Shown here one piece after another: positions 1 to 8,183 of a stretch of DNA of 19,143 bases (its first letter is position 1; each line of letters starts with the position of its first letter). Where the stretch lies: the NCBI RefSeq assembly GCF_041197575.1, contig NZ_JBDKXB010000041.1:1-19143 (forward strand). The letters are read 5' to 3'. This DNA comes from Thioalkalicoccus limnaeus. GTDB lineage: Bacteria > Pseudomonadota > Gammaproteobacteria > Chromatiales > Chromatiaceae. The position numbers and the translations under genes are program-made. The notes below the pieces were generated by a model. It was not told where the DNA came from, made no database searches, and saw only the letters and a list, made by a program, of their open reading frames with translations.

Positions 1-1536
1 CGTGATGGTCGCGACGCCCCGCGTCCGCGCATAACGCTCCGTGTTGCGACGCGCCTTGCCGCGCACAAAGAATGGAATCTTCCCCAGCTCGCGCTCGGCG
101 TCCGGCGTCCAGACCGGTTCTACGTCTGCCGCCTCGGCCTCGCCGCCCTCGGCGTCGACCGCTGGCGCGACGGCCTGCGGTCGAGTCGGCGGCTCGGCAT
201 GCTGGGGAGCCGTTGCTGTGTCGTGGAACTCGAAGTCTTCCCGGAACATCGTGATCAGGTGCTCCTCGAGCCCCATCATCAACGGATGTACCCAGGTATC
301 GAAGATGACATTGGCCCCTTCGAAGCCCATCTGGGGCGCGTAGCGGGCCGGAAAGTCCTGGACATGGACCGGCGCCGAGATCACCGCGCACGGGATCCCG
401 AGCCGCTTCGCGATGTGCCGTTCCATCTGCGTGCCGAGCACCAGTTCCGGCTGGAGTTCGGCGACGCGGGCCTCGACCTCGAGATAGTCGTCGGTGATCA
501 GGGCCTCGACGCCGAGGGCCTGGGCCCGCTCGCGGACATCGCGCGCGAACTCCCGGCTGTAGGTGCCGAGGCCGACGACCGTGAAGCCGAGCTCGTCCTG
601 GGCGATGCGCGTCGCCGCGAGGGCGTGCGTCGCATCGGCGAAGATGAAGACCCGCTTGCCGGTCAGGTAGGTCGAATCGACGGAGCGCGAATACCAGGTC
701 GACCGCGACGCTGGGCCGACCTGTTCGACGTCGATGTCGAGCCCCGCCACCGCCGCGACCTCGCGCAGGAAGGCACGGGTGCCGGTAACCCCAAGTGGCA
801 CCGTCCGGACCGTCGGCTGCTTGAACTGACGCTCGAGCCAGCCGCAGGTCAGCTCCGCGACCTCCGGGTAGAGGCAGACGTTGAAATCGGCCTGCGGCAA
901 CCTGAGCAGATCCTCCGGCGAGGCACCGAGCGGCGCGATCACATTGACCTCGACGCCGATCGCGTCGAGCAGCCGACTGACCTCGACGACATCGTCGCGG
1001 CAGCGAAAACCCAACGCGGTCGCACCGAGCAAGTTGGCCCGCGGCCGCTGATCGGCCGGGCGCGGCGCCCGCTGCGCCCCCGGCGCCGGCACCCGCCCCT
1101 TGAGCAGGGTTCGGACCAGACCGTAGAAGGCCTCGCTGGCGCCCCAGTTCTCCTTGCGCGTATAGGCCGAGAGCTCCAAGGGCACGACCGGGACCGGCAA
1201 GCCCATCCCCTGCGCCAACGCACCGGGCTGATCCTGCACCAGCTCCGCGGTACAGGTCTCGCCGATCAGCAGCGCGCGCGGCTGGAAGCGTTCGCAGGCC
1301 TCACGCATCGCCTTCTTGAACAATTCGGCCGTATCGCCACCCAGGTCTCGCGCCTGAAAGGTCGTATAGGTGACCGGCGGGCGCGACGCGCGCCGTTCGA
1401 TCATCGTGAACAGCAGGTCGGCGTAGGTGTCGCCCGCCGGGGCGTGCAGCACGCAATGCACGCCGGTCATCGACGCCGCGACGCGGATCGCGCCGACGTG
1501 CGGCGGGCCTTCGTATGACCAGACCGTCAACCGCAT
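1..1536 (-). CDS. bchB: Light-independent protochlorophyllide reductase subunit B (3' end cut by window edge)
   Basis: BchB pairs with BchN in the catalytic component of dark-operative protochlorophyllide oxidoreductase, which reduces the C17=C18 double bond of protochlorophyllide using electrons from BchL. The ATG at 1536 gives MRLTVWSYEGPPHVGA, the standard family start, 4 nt after the bchN stop. The frame stays open for 512 codons to the left edge; roughly 15-20 C-terminal residues are missing compared with family length near 525-530. Asp36 is in place (APAGD36); in the R. capsulatus enzyme this residue replaces a cysteine as the fourth ligand of the shared 4Fe-4S cluster. The segment SRSVD287STYLTGKR carries an aspartate that probably matches the catalytic proton donor of the family. 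A variable Pro/Ala/Glu-rich linker (about 440-474) leads to the small C-terminal domain starting VWTPDAEREL and IPFFVRGKARRNTE. Identification is firm; the exact end lies outside the window. Confidence 0.97.
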   Translation of the reverse strand, partial: MRLTVWSYEGPPHVGAIRVAASMTGVHCVLHAPAGDTYADLLFTMIERRASRPPVTYTTFQARDLGGDTAELFKKAMREACERFQPRALLIGETCTAELVQDQPGALAQGMGLPVPVVPLELSAYTRKENWGASEAFYGLVRTLLKGRVPAPGAQRAPRPADQRPRANLLGATALGFRCRDDVVEVSRLLDAIGVEVNVIAPLGASPEDLLRLPQADFNVCLYPEVAELTCGWLERQFKQPTVRTVPLGVTGTRAFLREVAAVAGLDIDVEQVGPASRSTWYSRSVDSTYLTGKRVFIFADATHALAATRIAQDELGFTVVGLGTYSREFARDVRERAQALGVEALITDDYLEVEARVAELQPELVLGTQMERHIAKRLGIPCAVISAPVHVQDFPARYAPQMGFEGANVIFDTWVHPLMMGLEEHLITMFREDFEFHDTATAPQHAEPPTRPQAVAPAVDAEGGEAEAADVEPVWTPDAERELGKIPFFVRGKARRNTERYARTRGVATIT

Positions 1537-1540
1537 CGCG

Positions 1541-2830
1541 TCAGGCCACCAGCCGCGCCTGCCGAATCAGCGGCCGTGCGAACAGCTCGGCGAGATCGCC
1601 GACCTGATCGAAGCCCTGGATCGGCGTGAAGACGAGTTCGATCGACCATTTGGTGCGCAAGCCCTCGGCCTCGAGCGGATTGGCCAGCCCCAAACCGCAG
1701 ACGGTCAGGTCGGGCCGCGCCGCGCGCACCCGATCGAGCTGAGTGTCCAGATCCTGCCCCTCGACCAGGCGCACGCGATCCGGGACCAGTGGCAGCTCCC
1801 CGGCCATCGCCTGCCGATCCAGATAGGGCACCCCGATCTCGATCGGCTCCATGCCGCACTCGCGCGACAGGAACCGCGCGACCGGGATCTCCAGTTGCGA
1901 ATCCGGCAGGAAGCTGATCCGTTTGCCGGCCAGCCAGTCGCGGTAGCGCGCCAGCCCCTGCTCGGCGCGGGCGACCGGCGCCGCGATCACGCGTTCGAAT
2001 CGATCCATGTCGACCCCCGCGGCAACCGCGGCGGCCCGCAGCCACTCGCGGGTCCCCTCGATCCCGAGCGGAAACAGGGCCGGCACGTGCGTCGCGCCGC
2101 GCGCGATCAGCGCACGCGCAGTGGCACCGAGGTAGGGCTGGGCCAGCAGGAAGCGGGTCCTCGGCCCCACCGGCGGCAGATCGGCAGCGCGGCGCGGCGG
2201 CAGGAAACGCACCGGGCCGATGCCGAGCTCGGCGAACAGCCGCGCGAACTGATCCTCGATCGTCTCGGCCAGCGTACCGACGACCAGCCAGGCCGAGTCG
2301 TCGGCCGGCGCGGCCGGCAGGTTCGCGACCAAGGCCTCGAGACAGGTGTCCTCGCCTTGCGTGAAGGTCGTATCGAGCCCGCTCCCGGAGAAGCTCAGTA
2401 CCCGCACCCGGCCCTGATGGGCCGCGCTGAGGCGTTCGGCGGCCTTGTCGAGATCGAGCCGCAACACCTCCGACGGACAGGAGCCGACCAGGAACAGGGT
2501 CCCGATATCCGGCCGCCGCGCGAGGAGCTGCGCGACGACCCGATCGAGCTCGTCATGACAGTCGGCGAGGCCGGCCAGGTCGCGTTCATCGAGGATCGCG
2601 GTCGCGAACCGCGGTTCGGCGAAGATCATGACGCCGGCCGCCGACTGGATCAGGTGCGCGCAGGTGCGCGAGCCGACGACCAGGAAGAAGGCATCCTGGA
2701 TCTTGCGGTGGAGCCAGACGATCGCCGCGAGCCCACAGAAGACCTCGCGCTGGCCATGCTCCTGCAGCACCGACCGCGGGACGGACGCGCAGGGCCCGGG
2801 GGTCGCGGTAGCCCGCTCCGACGCCGTCAC
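1541..2830 (-). CDS. bchN: Light-independent protochlorophyllide reductase subunit N
   Basis: BchN is the substrate- and cluster-binding partner of BchB in the nitrogenase-like dark protochlorophyllide reductase, and is related to NifD. The 429-residue product carries the three cysteine ligands of the bridging 4Fe-4S cluster at C32 (REVFCGL), C57 (GSRTCAH) and C118 (LVGSCPSE), each six residues later than C26, C51 and C112 of the R. capsulatus protein. Length and the constant offset support the GTG start at 2830. That GTG overlaps the bchF stop (GTGA), so translation is probably coupled. The stop at 1541 lies 4 nt before the bchB ATG, consistent with 1:1 synthesis of the two subunits. No internal frameshift or missing ligand is seen. 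Confidence 0.97.
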   Translation of the reverse strand: MTASERATATPGPCASVPRSVLQEHGQREVFCGLAAIVWLHRKIQDAFFLVVGSRTCAHLIQSAAGVMIFAEPRFATAILDERDLAGLADCHDELDRVVAQLLARRPDIGTLFLVGSCPSEVLRLDLDKAAERLSAAHQGRVRVLSFSGSGLDTTFTQGEDTCLEALVANLPAAPADDSAWLVVGTLAETIEDQFARLFAELGIGPVRFLPPRRAADLPPVGPRTRFLLAQPYLGATARALIARGATHVPALFPLGIEGTREWLRAAAVAAGVDMDRFERVIAAPVARAEQGLARYRDWLAGKRISFLPDSQLEIPVARFLSRECGMEPIEIGVPYLDRQAMAGELPLVPDRVRLVEGQDLDTQLDRVRAARPDLTVCGLGLANPLEAEGLRTKWSIELVFTPIQGFDQVGDLAELFARPLIRQARLVA

Positions 2831-3339
2831 TCAGCGACCTCCAGCTTCCCGACGGCGGCCGCCTCGGCTTGCTGTTGCAGCCGCGCCGCGCGCAGCTTCA
2901 ACAGGAATTGCGTCGCATTGATCACATAGGTGAAATAAGCCGCCAGCGCGATGTACATCTGGGTCAGCGGGTCGGCACCGACGAACAGCGCGACCAGATA
3001 GGCCGTGTGCAGCGCGATCACGAGCATGCTGAACACGTCTTCCCAGAAGAAGGGCCGCGCGAACAGGTAGACGCCGAAGACCTCTTTTTCCCAGATGGCC
3101 CCGGTGACCATGATGGTATAGAGGATCAGGGTCTTGACGACGACCGAGATGGTCGCGACGACGAACCCCTCGCCCGTGCCGAGGTAGCGTACGACCAGCA
3201 CGAGACTGACCAGGAAGACGAGGAACTGCAATGGCGCCAGGATCCCCTGAACGAGGGTCCAAGGCGAGGTGTCCCGCCGCCGGCGTTCTTCGGGCGTGTA
3301 GAGGGGCTCGTACGACATGGGCTGGGCCCGGCGTGGCAT
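2827..3339 (-). CDS. bchF: 3-vinyl bacteriochlorophyllide hydratase
   Basis: BchF hydrates the C3-vinyl group of the chlorin to a 1-hydroxyethyl group, a step towards the acetyl group of bacteriochlorophyll. The start at 3339 gives 170 residues, a usual family length; a GAGAG lies upstream of this ATG. Alternatives are ATG 3318 (MSYEPLY...) without a visible ribosome site, and an upstream extension to 3408 that would run through the promoter. The family signature YTPEERRRRDTSPWTLVQGI is at residues 14-33. Four hydrophobic segments (about 29-53, 58-80, 102-121, 126-146) indicate an inner-membrane protein. WEKEVFGVYLF and ARPFFWEDVFSM lie in the central loop. It is the first gene of a bchF-bchN-bchB transcript and overlaps bchN by 4 nt. 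Confidence 0.95.
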   Translation of the reverse strand: MPRRAQPMSYEPLYTPEERRRRDTSPWTLVQGILAPLQFLVFLVSLVLVVRYLGTGEGFVVATISVVVKTLILYTIMVTGAIWEKEVFGVYLFARPFFWEDVFSMLVIALHTAYLVALFVGADPLTQMYIALAAYFTYVINATQFLLKLRAARLQQQAEAAAVGKLEVAE

Positions 3340-3379
3340 CGGCGGCTCTCGGTATCGCTGCGTGATTTCGCGTAGGGCG

Positions 3380-3408
3380 ACTCTAGACCGGTTACCCACC
3401 CATGTCAA
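3380..3408 (-). promoter_or_regulatory. Sigma70-type promoter of the bchFNB operon
   Basis: On the minus strand a perfect -35 TTGACA (3408-3403) is followed after exactly 17 nt by TAGAGT (3385-3380), which matches four of six positions of the -10 consensus. It lies about 40 nt before the bchF ATG, in the right direction and with no competing gene. Start of transcription would be near 3373. The -35 sits inside the downstream half of an inverted repeat (3404-3435), which suggests regulation at this point. The promoter is inferred from sequence only. Confidence 0.7.
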
Positions 3409-3435
3409 CCAAAGTTAACGTAAACAGCGGTTGAC
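3404..3435. repeat. Inverted repeat GTCAACC-N18-GGTTGAC over the bchF -35 element
   Basis: GTCAACC (3404-3410) and GGTTGAC (3429-3435) form a perfect 7-bp dyad with an 18-nt spacer that contains a smaller palindrome GTTAAC (3414-3419). One arm contains most of the -35 hexamer of the bchF promoter, a typical operator position. The same half-site occurs with a 15-nt spacer in front of bioB. It is not the TGT-N12-ACA pattern of PpsR/CrtJ. The binding protein is unknown. Confidence 0.5.
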
Positions 3436-3635
3436 GGGCCGCTCCAAACCATTGTTGTTAAGGGGTTTTTTCGGCGCCGACCGAGCTGGGCGTCGGTCTC
3501 TCGACATGGCGTGACCGTCGGCCGCGGACCGTTTCAGGGGTCGCGACCAGGCCACTTGCAGGCGGCCGATCCTGGCGGAACGGTCTCGTGGCAGGCCCCA
3601 AAGGATAGCCATCCCCACCATCGCGGTTCCTTGCG

Positions 3636-4322
3636 TCAGATCAATCGATGCGCACTTAGCCCGTCCGCGACGAACTCGGCCCACGCGACCGGCGACGGCG
3701 TGGCACACCAAGGGACGAGCCCCAGGCAGGGTGCCGGGATCCGCTCGGTCAAGGTCGCGACGTTGCCAGCGAGCGCGTCCATATCCGGGTCGACCTGATT
3801 GCCGATCCAGCCGGCCAGGTGCAGGCCGTCGGCGACGATCGCCTCGGCCGTCAACAGACCGTGGTTCAGACAGCCGAGGCGCAGACCCACGACCAGCACC
3901 ACCGGCAATCCGAGCGCCCGCGGCAGATCGCCGACGGCCAGATTCGGCCCGAGCGGGACCCGCCAACCGCCGACCCCTTCGACGATGACGCGCTCGGCCG
4001 CATTGGCCAGCTCCGCGTAGGCCGCCTCGATCACCGCCAGATCGATCCGGCATCCGACCTGTGCGGCCGCCAGGTGCGGCGCGATCGGCGGGCCGAACGC
4101 ATAGGGGTTCACGAACCGATAGGGCGACGCGCAACTGCCCTGCTCCCGCAGGCGGCAGGCATCGGGGTTGCGCAGCCCATCGGGCGTCGGCTCACACCCC
4201 GAGGCGACCGGCTTCATACCGAGCACGACCCGGCCATGGGCCTGCATCGCGGCCATCAGCGCCAACGCGATCTCGGTCTTGCCGCACCCGGTATCGGTCC
4301 CGGTCACGAAGAGGCCGGTCAT
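3636..4322 (-). CDS. bioD: ATP-dependent dethiobiotin synthetase
   Basis: BioD closes the ureido ring: it turns 7,8-diaminopelargonate, CO2 and ATP into dethiobiotin in the cytoplasm. The 228-residue product (E. coli: about 225) has the P-loop GTDTGCGKT at residues 8-16 and the substrate/ATP lysine K37 in GMKPVASG, the same number as in E. coli BioD. EGVGG near residue 115 matches the family's second conserved loop. The ATG at 4322 overlaps the bioC stop (ATGA), which indicates coupling. It is the last gene of the bioBFHCD operon. Confidence 0.96.
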   Translation of the reverse strand: MTGLFVTGTDTGCGKTEIALALMAAMQAHGRVVLGMKPVASGCEPTPDGLRNPDACRLREQGSCASPYRFVNPYAFGPPIAPHLAAAQVGCRIDLAVIEAAYAELANAAERVIVEGVGGWRVPLGPNLAVGDLPRALGLPVVLVVGLRLGCLNHGLLTAEAIVADGLHLAGWIGNQVDPDMDALAGNVATLTERIPAPCLGLVPWCATPSPVAWAEFVADGLSAHRLI

Positions 4323-5188
4323 CGCCGGCCACCGCGCCCGAACCGCAGGCCCTCGAGCGGGATCGCGACACCGCCATCAACCGGTTTCTGCTGCCCAACC
4401 CAGGCCAGGCCGTAGACGACCTCGTAGGTCGCCGGCAAGCGCCCCTCGCGCCGTTCCCGCTCGTAGGCCGCCTCGACCGCGGCGAGCCGCCGCCGCCCGG
4501 TCAGGCCGCGCGGCCGATCGACGGCGGCATTGTGCGCGCCGAGCTGCTTCAGGTCGCGCATCAGATCGCGCACCCGATCGTAGGTGACCGTCAACCGATC
4601 GACATCCATGACCGGGTCGGCGAAGCGCGCGCGGACCAACGCATCGCCGATATCGTGCATGTCCAGGAAGCCGCTGACGTGAGTCTCACCGTCGACGGCC
4701 GCCCAGGCCGCGCGCAACTCCTTCAGGGTATCCGGCCCGAAGGTCGAGAACAGCAGCGCACCGCCCGGACGCAACACGCGCAGGCATTCGCCGAAGGTCC
4801 GCTCCAAATCGTTGCACCACTGGAACATCGCGTTGGAGAAGATCAGGTCGACACAGCCGTCGGCGAGCGGCAACCGCTCGGCATCGGCGCACAGACACAA
4901 GGGCCGGCGCCCCCAACGGCCGCGGCGCCGGGCCTGATGCAGCATGGACTCGGCGAAGTCGAGCGCGAGCACCGGCGCACGCCGAAACCGTCGCTGCAAG
5001 CCGTCGACCGCGTGACCGGTCCCGGCGCCCAGGTCGAGCACCAGCCGCGGGTCGAGCCGAATGTAGTCGAGCCGCGCCAACAGCCGCTGTTCGATCTCCT
5101 GCTGCAACAGGGCCACGCCGTCGTAGGCCGGCGCCGCGCGCGTGAAGGCCCGCCGCGCCGCGGCCTTGTCGATCAGTGCGAGCGACAC
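4319..5188 (-). CDS. bioC: Malonyl-ACP O-methyltransferase
   Basis: BioC methylates the free carboxyl of malonyl-ACP with S-adenosylmethionine so that fatty-acid synthesis enzymes can extend it to pimeloyl-ACP methyl ester. The 289-residue product has the class I methyltransferase motif VLDLGAGTGHA (about 50-60), acidic motif LALDFAESML (74-83), and the BioC-typical LIFSNAMFQWCNDL (115-128) and LRPGGALLFSTFGPDTLKEL. The start chosen is GTG 5188, because GAGGTGG ends 4 nt upstream and the protein then begins MSLALIDKAAARRAF, as in other BioC proteins. This start lies inside bioH, giving a 16-nt overlap. The open frame extends far upstream, but that part is bioH read out of frame. Confidence 0.95.
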   Translation of the reverse strand: MSLALIDKAAARRAFTRAAPAYDGVALLQQEIEQRLLARLDYIRLDPRLVLDLGAGTGHAVDGLQRRFRRAPVLALDFAESMLHQARRRGRWGRRPLCLCADAERLPLADGCVDLIFSNAMFQWCNDLERTFGECLRVLRPGGALLFSTFGPDTLKELRAAWAAVDGETHVSGFLDMHDIGDALVRARFADPVMDVDRLTVTYDRVRDLMRDLKQLGAHNAAVDRPRGLTGRRRLAAVEAAYERERREGRLPATYEVVYGLAWVGQQKPVDGGVAIPLEGLRFGRGGRR

Positions 5189-5961
5189 GCATCCACCTCG
5201 TGCAGAAAAGGCGCGACGGCGGCCGCCGACTCGCGCGGGTGCGACAGAAAGGGCGCGTGACCAGCACCGGGCACATGCGCGACCCGCGCGCTCGGCCACA
5301 GCCGCGGGATCGACGGAGCCAGCGCTGCCGGTACCAGCGTGTCGCGCTCGCCGAACAGCCACAGCGACGGGCCGGGCAGGCGCGGCAGGGTCTCGCGCAG
5401 GTCGCTGCCGCGCAACAGCGCAAGCCCAACCTCGAGCGCCTCGGGCTGTGGCGGCGGATAGCCACCGACCGCGGCGCGTAGATGCCGCAGCGTGGCCCGT
5501 GCCTGATCGCTGGCGCGGACCTGCAACGCGAGAAAACGCTCGAGCGTACCGACGGGGTCGGTCAAGAGATTGGCCTGAAACTGATCGAGGGTGCCGACCG
5601 GCATCGCCGACGGCCAGTCCTCGCCACGCGTGAAACGCGGCGTCGCCGTGACCAGCACCAGGCCCGCGACCCGCTCTGGCGCCAGCCCCGCCGCGGCCAG
5701 CGCGACCAGGCCGCCGAGCGACCAGCCGAGCCACACGGCACGCGGTGGGGCCGTCGCGAGACAGGCCTCGGCCCAGGCGTCGAGATCGCGCCAAGCCGGA
5801 TCGAATCGACTGCCACCATGACCCGGCAGCGCAATCCGGTGCTGACGCCAATGGCCCTCGAGCGGGGCCGGAAGCCCCGCCCAGACGCCATTGTTCATGC
5901 CCCAGCCGTGGATCAGCACCAGATCCGGGCCGCCACCGGTGACCTCGACCGCGAGTGTCAT
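5173..5961 (-). CDS. bioH: Pimeloyl-ACP methyl ester carboxylesterase
   Basis: BioH removes the methyl group from pimeloyl-ACP methyl ester, ending the chain-extension phase and providing the BioF substrate. The 262-residue alpha/beta hydrolase has the nucleophile elbow GWS81LGG, the acid D207 (FGERD207TLVP) and the histidine H235 (GAGH235APFLSHP); E. coli BioH uses S82, D207 and H235. The oxyanion loop LIHGWGMN is at about 16-23. The ATG at 5961 overlaps the bioF stop (ATGA). Its 3' end overlaps bioC by 16 nt. The position between bioF and bioC makes this assignment stronger than for a general alpha/beta hydrolase. Confidence 0.95.
   Translation of the reverse strand: MTLAVEVTGGGPDLVLIHGWGMNNGVWAGLPAPLEGHWRQHRIALPGHGGSRFDPAWRDLDAWAEACLATAPPRAVWLGWSLGGLVALAAAGLAPERVAGLVLVTATPRFTRGEDWPSAMPVGTLDQFQANLLTDPVGTLERFLALQVRASDQARATLRHLRAAVGGYPPPQPEALEVGLALLRGSDLRETLPRLPGPSLWLFGERDTLVPAALAPSIPRLWPSARVAHVPGAGHAPFLSHPRESAAAVAPFLHEVDACRSH
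5193..5199 (-). promoter_or_regulatory. Ribosome binding site deciding the bioC GTG start
   Basis: On the minus strand GAGGTGG is followed by ATGC and then GTG (5188-5186). It lies inside the 3' end of bioH and fixes the bioC start, although the reading frame stays open far upstream. Confidence 0.75.
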
Positions 5962-7130
5962 GTTTCCTCGTCTCCGGACCAGCTGCCGAGCGCCTCGAGC
6001 AACCGATCGACGGCGGCCTCGTCATGGGCCGCCGACAATGTGATCCGCAGGCGTGCCTGGCCCTCGGGGACCGTCGGCGGCCGGATCGCCGCGACCAATA
6101 GACCGGCCCGCTCCAGATGCCGGCTCAAGGCCAGCGCACGCGGCGCCGAACCGGCGATCAGCGGTTGGATCGGTGTCGTCGAGGCGGCCAGCGGCAGGCC
6201 CAGTTGCGCCGCACCGGCCCGAAAGCGGGCGATCAGCGCGTGCAGATGCGTGCGGCGCCAATCCTCGCGCTCGGCGATCGCCAGCGCGACACGGGTGGCC
6301 TCGGCGAGCGCCGGCGGCGTGGCCGTCGTGTAGACATAAGTGCGCGAGCGTTGGATCAGGGTCTCGATCAGCTCCTCGGAGCCGGCGACGAAGGCCCCGA
6401 AGGTCCCGAGCGCCTTGCCCAGGGTCGCCATCAGGATCCGGTCGGGACGCGGCGCGAGCCCCCAATGCTCGAAACTGCCGCGCCCGTGCGCGCCGAGCAC
6501 GCCGAGCCCATGGGCGTCATCGACCAGCAGCCAGACCCCGGCACGGTCCGCGACCTCGGCGAGCGCCGGAAGCGGCGCCAGGTCCCCATCCATGCTGAAG
6601 ACGCCGTCGGTCGCGATCAGCCGCGCCCGGTCGACGCCAAGCCGGCCGGCCAGATCGGCGGCATCGAGGTGCCGATAGCGGCGCAGTCGGGCCCGGGACA
6701 AGAGGGCGCCATCGATCAGCGACGCATGGTTGAGCCGGTCTTCCCAGACATTGTCGCCACGCCCGGCCAACGCCGAGATCACGCCGAGGTTGGCCATGTA
6801 ACCGGTCGAGAACAGCAGCGCGCGCGGCTGGCCGGTGAACGCGGCCAGGGCCTCCTCGAGGGCCTGATGGGCACCGCTGTGCCCGGTGATCAGATGGGCC
6901 GCGCCGCTGCCGACGCCCCAGCGGCCGGCGGCCCGGCCGAGCGCCGCGACCAGCTCCGGGTGGTTGGCCAACCCCAGGTAGTCGTTGCTGCTGAAGTTCA
7001 GCAGCTGGCGGCCGGCGACGCACACCAACGGCCCCTGCGGACCCTCGACGACGCGCCGCGCCCGGTAGCGGCCGGCCTGCGCGAGACGCGCGAGTTCAGA
7101 CCTCAGCTCCGCACTGGCCACCCAGTCCAT
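5958..7130 (-). CDS. bioF: 8-amino-7-oxononanoate synthase
   Basis: BioF is the PLP enzyme that condenses pimeloyl-ACP with L-alanine to give 8-amino-7-oxononanoate. The ATG at 7130 (MDWVASAELRSEL) has GGGAG just upstream and gives 390 residues (E. coli: 384); an upstream ATG at 7220 lies inside bioB and is unlikely. The PLP lysine is K239 in MATLGKALGTFGAF (E. coli K236), and the PLP-binding D204-D205-A206-H207 motif sits in VDDAHGLGVLG. FSSNDYLGLANHP and the glycine-rich GSGAAHLITGHSGAH near the N-terminal third are family signatures. It starts 25 nt after bioB ends and overlaps bioH by 4 nt. Confidence 0.97.
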   Translation of the reverse strand: MDWVASAELRSELARLAQAGRYRARRVVEGPQGPLVCVAGRQLLNFSSNDYLGLANHPELVAALGRAAGRWGVGSGAAHLITGHSGAHQALEEALAAFTGQPRALLFSTGYMANLGVISALAGRGDNVWEDRLNHASLIDGALLSRARLRRYRHLDAADLAGRLGVDRARLIATDGVFSMDGDLAPLPALAEVADRAGVWLLVDDAHGLGVLGAHGRGSFEHWGLAPRPDRILMATLGKALGTFGAFVAGSEELIETLIQRSRTYVYTTATPPALAEATRVALAIAEREDWRRTHLHALIARFRAGAAQLGLPLAASTTPIQPLIAGSAPRALALSRHLERAGLLVAAIRPPTVPEGQARLRITLSAAHDEAAVDRLLEALGSWSGDEET

Positions 7131-7155
7131 CGCTCCCGCGCTCCGCCGCCCGAGG

Positions 7156-8163
7156 CTAGGCCACGGCCGAGTGAGTGCAGGGCCCGGGTACCGCGCGTTC
7201 GCCGACGTCGACGGTCGCAAAGCGCAAACCGAGCCGATCGAACAGCCGCCGATCGCGCTCGGTCGCGGCGTTCGCCGTCGTCAGCAGCCGTTCGCCGAAG
7301 AAGATCGAGTTCGCCCCGGCCAGATAGCACAGGGCCTGGGCCTCGTCGCTCAGACGCTGACGACCCGCCGACAGGCGCAGATGCGAGGCCGGCATCAGGA
7401 TCCGAGCGACCGCAAGGGTACGGACGAACTCGAACGGATCGAGGTCGGCCGTGCCGTGCAGCGGCGTGCCCTCGATCTGCACCAGCAGGTTGATCGGCAC
7501 CGACTCCGGATGACGCGGCAGGGTCGCCAACTGGCACAAGAGCGAGGCCCGATCGCGGCGTGACTCGCCGAGACCCAGGATACCGCCGCTACAGACCTTG
7601 AGCCCGACCCGCTGCACATGCGCGAGCGTCTCGAGCCGGTCCTGGTAGGTGCGGGTCGTGATGACCTGGCCGTAGAACTCGGGCGAGGTGTCGAGATTGT
7701 GATTGTAGAAGTCGAGCCCGGCGGCCTTCAGCCGCTCGGCCTGCGCGCCGGTCAACATGCCGAGCGTCACACAGGTCTCCATGCCCAGCGCATGGACCGC
7801 CTCGACCATCGCGATCACCCGGTCCAGATTGCGGTCGGTCGGATGGCGCCAGGCTGCGCCCATGCAAAAACGCGTCGCCCCATCGGCCTGCGCCGCGCGC
7901 GCCGCCGCGACCACGTCGCCGACCTGGAGCAGCCGCTCGGGCGCGATGTCGGTCGTATGATGCGCGCTCTGCCCGCAATAGCCGCAATCCTCGGGACAGG
8001 CCCCGGTCTTGACGCTGAGCAGCGCACTGACCTGGATTTGATTCGGGTCGAAATGGACACGATGGACCGACTGGGCGCGGAACATCAGGTCGTTGAAGGG
8101 CTGCTCGAGCAGCGCCTCGACCTCGTCGACGGACCAATCATGGCGAATCGCGGACAAAGACAT
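7156..8163 (-). CDS. bioB: Biotin synthase (radical SAM)
   Basis: BioB inserts sulfur into dethiobiotin using one radical-SAM 4Fe-4S cluster and one sacrificial 2Fe-2S cluster. The start at 8163 gives 335 residues (E. coli 346) and MSLSAIRHDWSVDEV; GGAG lies 8 nt upstream. The open frame continues upstream to 8385, but that part covers the promoter and operator. The radical-SAM motif is C56PEDC60GYC63. The second cluster has C100 (RFCMGAAW), C131 (METCVTLGM), C191 (KVCSGGILGLGE) and R263 (HLRLSAGR), matching E. coli C97, C128, C188 and R260 with a constant offset of three. It is the first gene of the operon, directly behind a BirA-like operator. Confidence 0.97.
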   Translation of the reverse strand: MSLSAIRHDWSVDEVEALLEQPFNDLMFRAQSVHRVHFDPNQIQVSALLSVKTGACPEDCGYCGQSAHHTTDIAPERLLQVGDVVAAARAAQADGATRFCMGAAWRHPTDRNLDRVIAMVEAVHALGMETCVTLGMLTGAQAERLKAAGLDFYNHNLDTSPEFYGQVITTRTYQDRLETLAHVQRVGLKVCSGGILGLGESRRDRASLLCQLATLPRHPESVPINLLVQIEGTPLHGTADLDPFEFVRTLAVARILMPASHLRLSAGRQRLSDEAQALCYLAGANSIFFGERLLTTANAATERDRRLFDRLGLRFATVDVGERAVPGPCTHSAVA

Positions 8164-8183
8164 GGGTTGACTCCGGGCAGACC

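Larger units (their letters stand above)
3340..3635. other. Intergenic region between bioD and bchF
   Basis: This 296-nt interval separates two operons on the minus strand. It holds the bchF promoter and its dyad (3380-3435) at one end. Nearer bioD there is a weak hairpin GACCGA-N8-TCGGTC (3479-3498) with no U-tract in the bioD transcript direction, so a rho-independent terminator for the biotin operon cannot be confirmed. I see no small gene. Confidence 0.5.

Noticed and set aside
199..2929. Long plus-strand open frames (439 and 500 codons) opposite bchB and bchN
   Set aside because: They are shadows produced by the G+C-rich codon pattern of the minus-strand genes; the translations are rich in Arg/Asp/Gln without any domain, while the opposite strand encodes BchB and BchN with all key residues.
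3403..3426. PpsR/CrtJ site (TGT-N12-ACA) upstream of bchF
   Set aside because: TGT at 3403 and ACA at 3424 are 18 nt apart, not 12, and no other pair in the region has the correct spacing.
3479..3498. Rho-independent terminator for the biotin operon
   Set aside because: The 6-bp stem has no U-run behind it in the direction of the bio transcript; the T-run lies on the wrong strand.
5189..6025. Extension of the bioC reading frame to a 568-codon fusion starting at 6025
   Set aside because: The upstream part is bioH read in another frame and is Arg/Gly/Ala-rich low-complexity; a good ribosome site and the family start favour GTG 5188.
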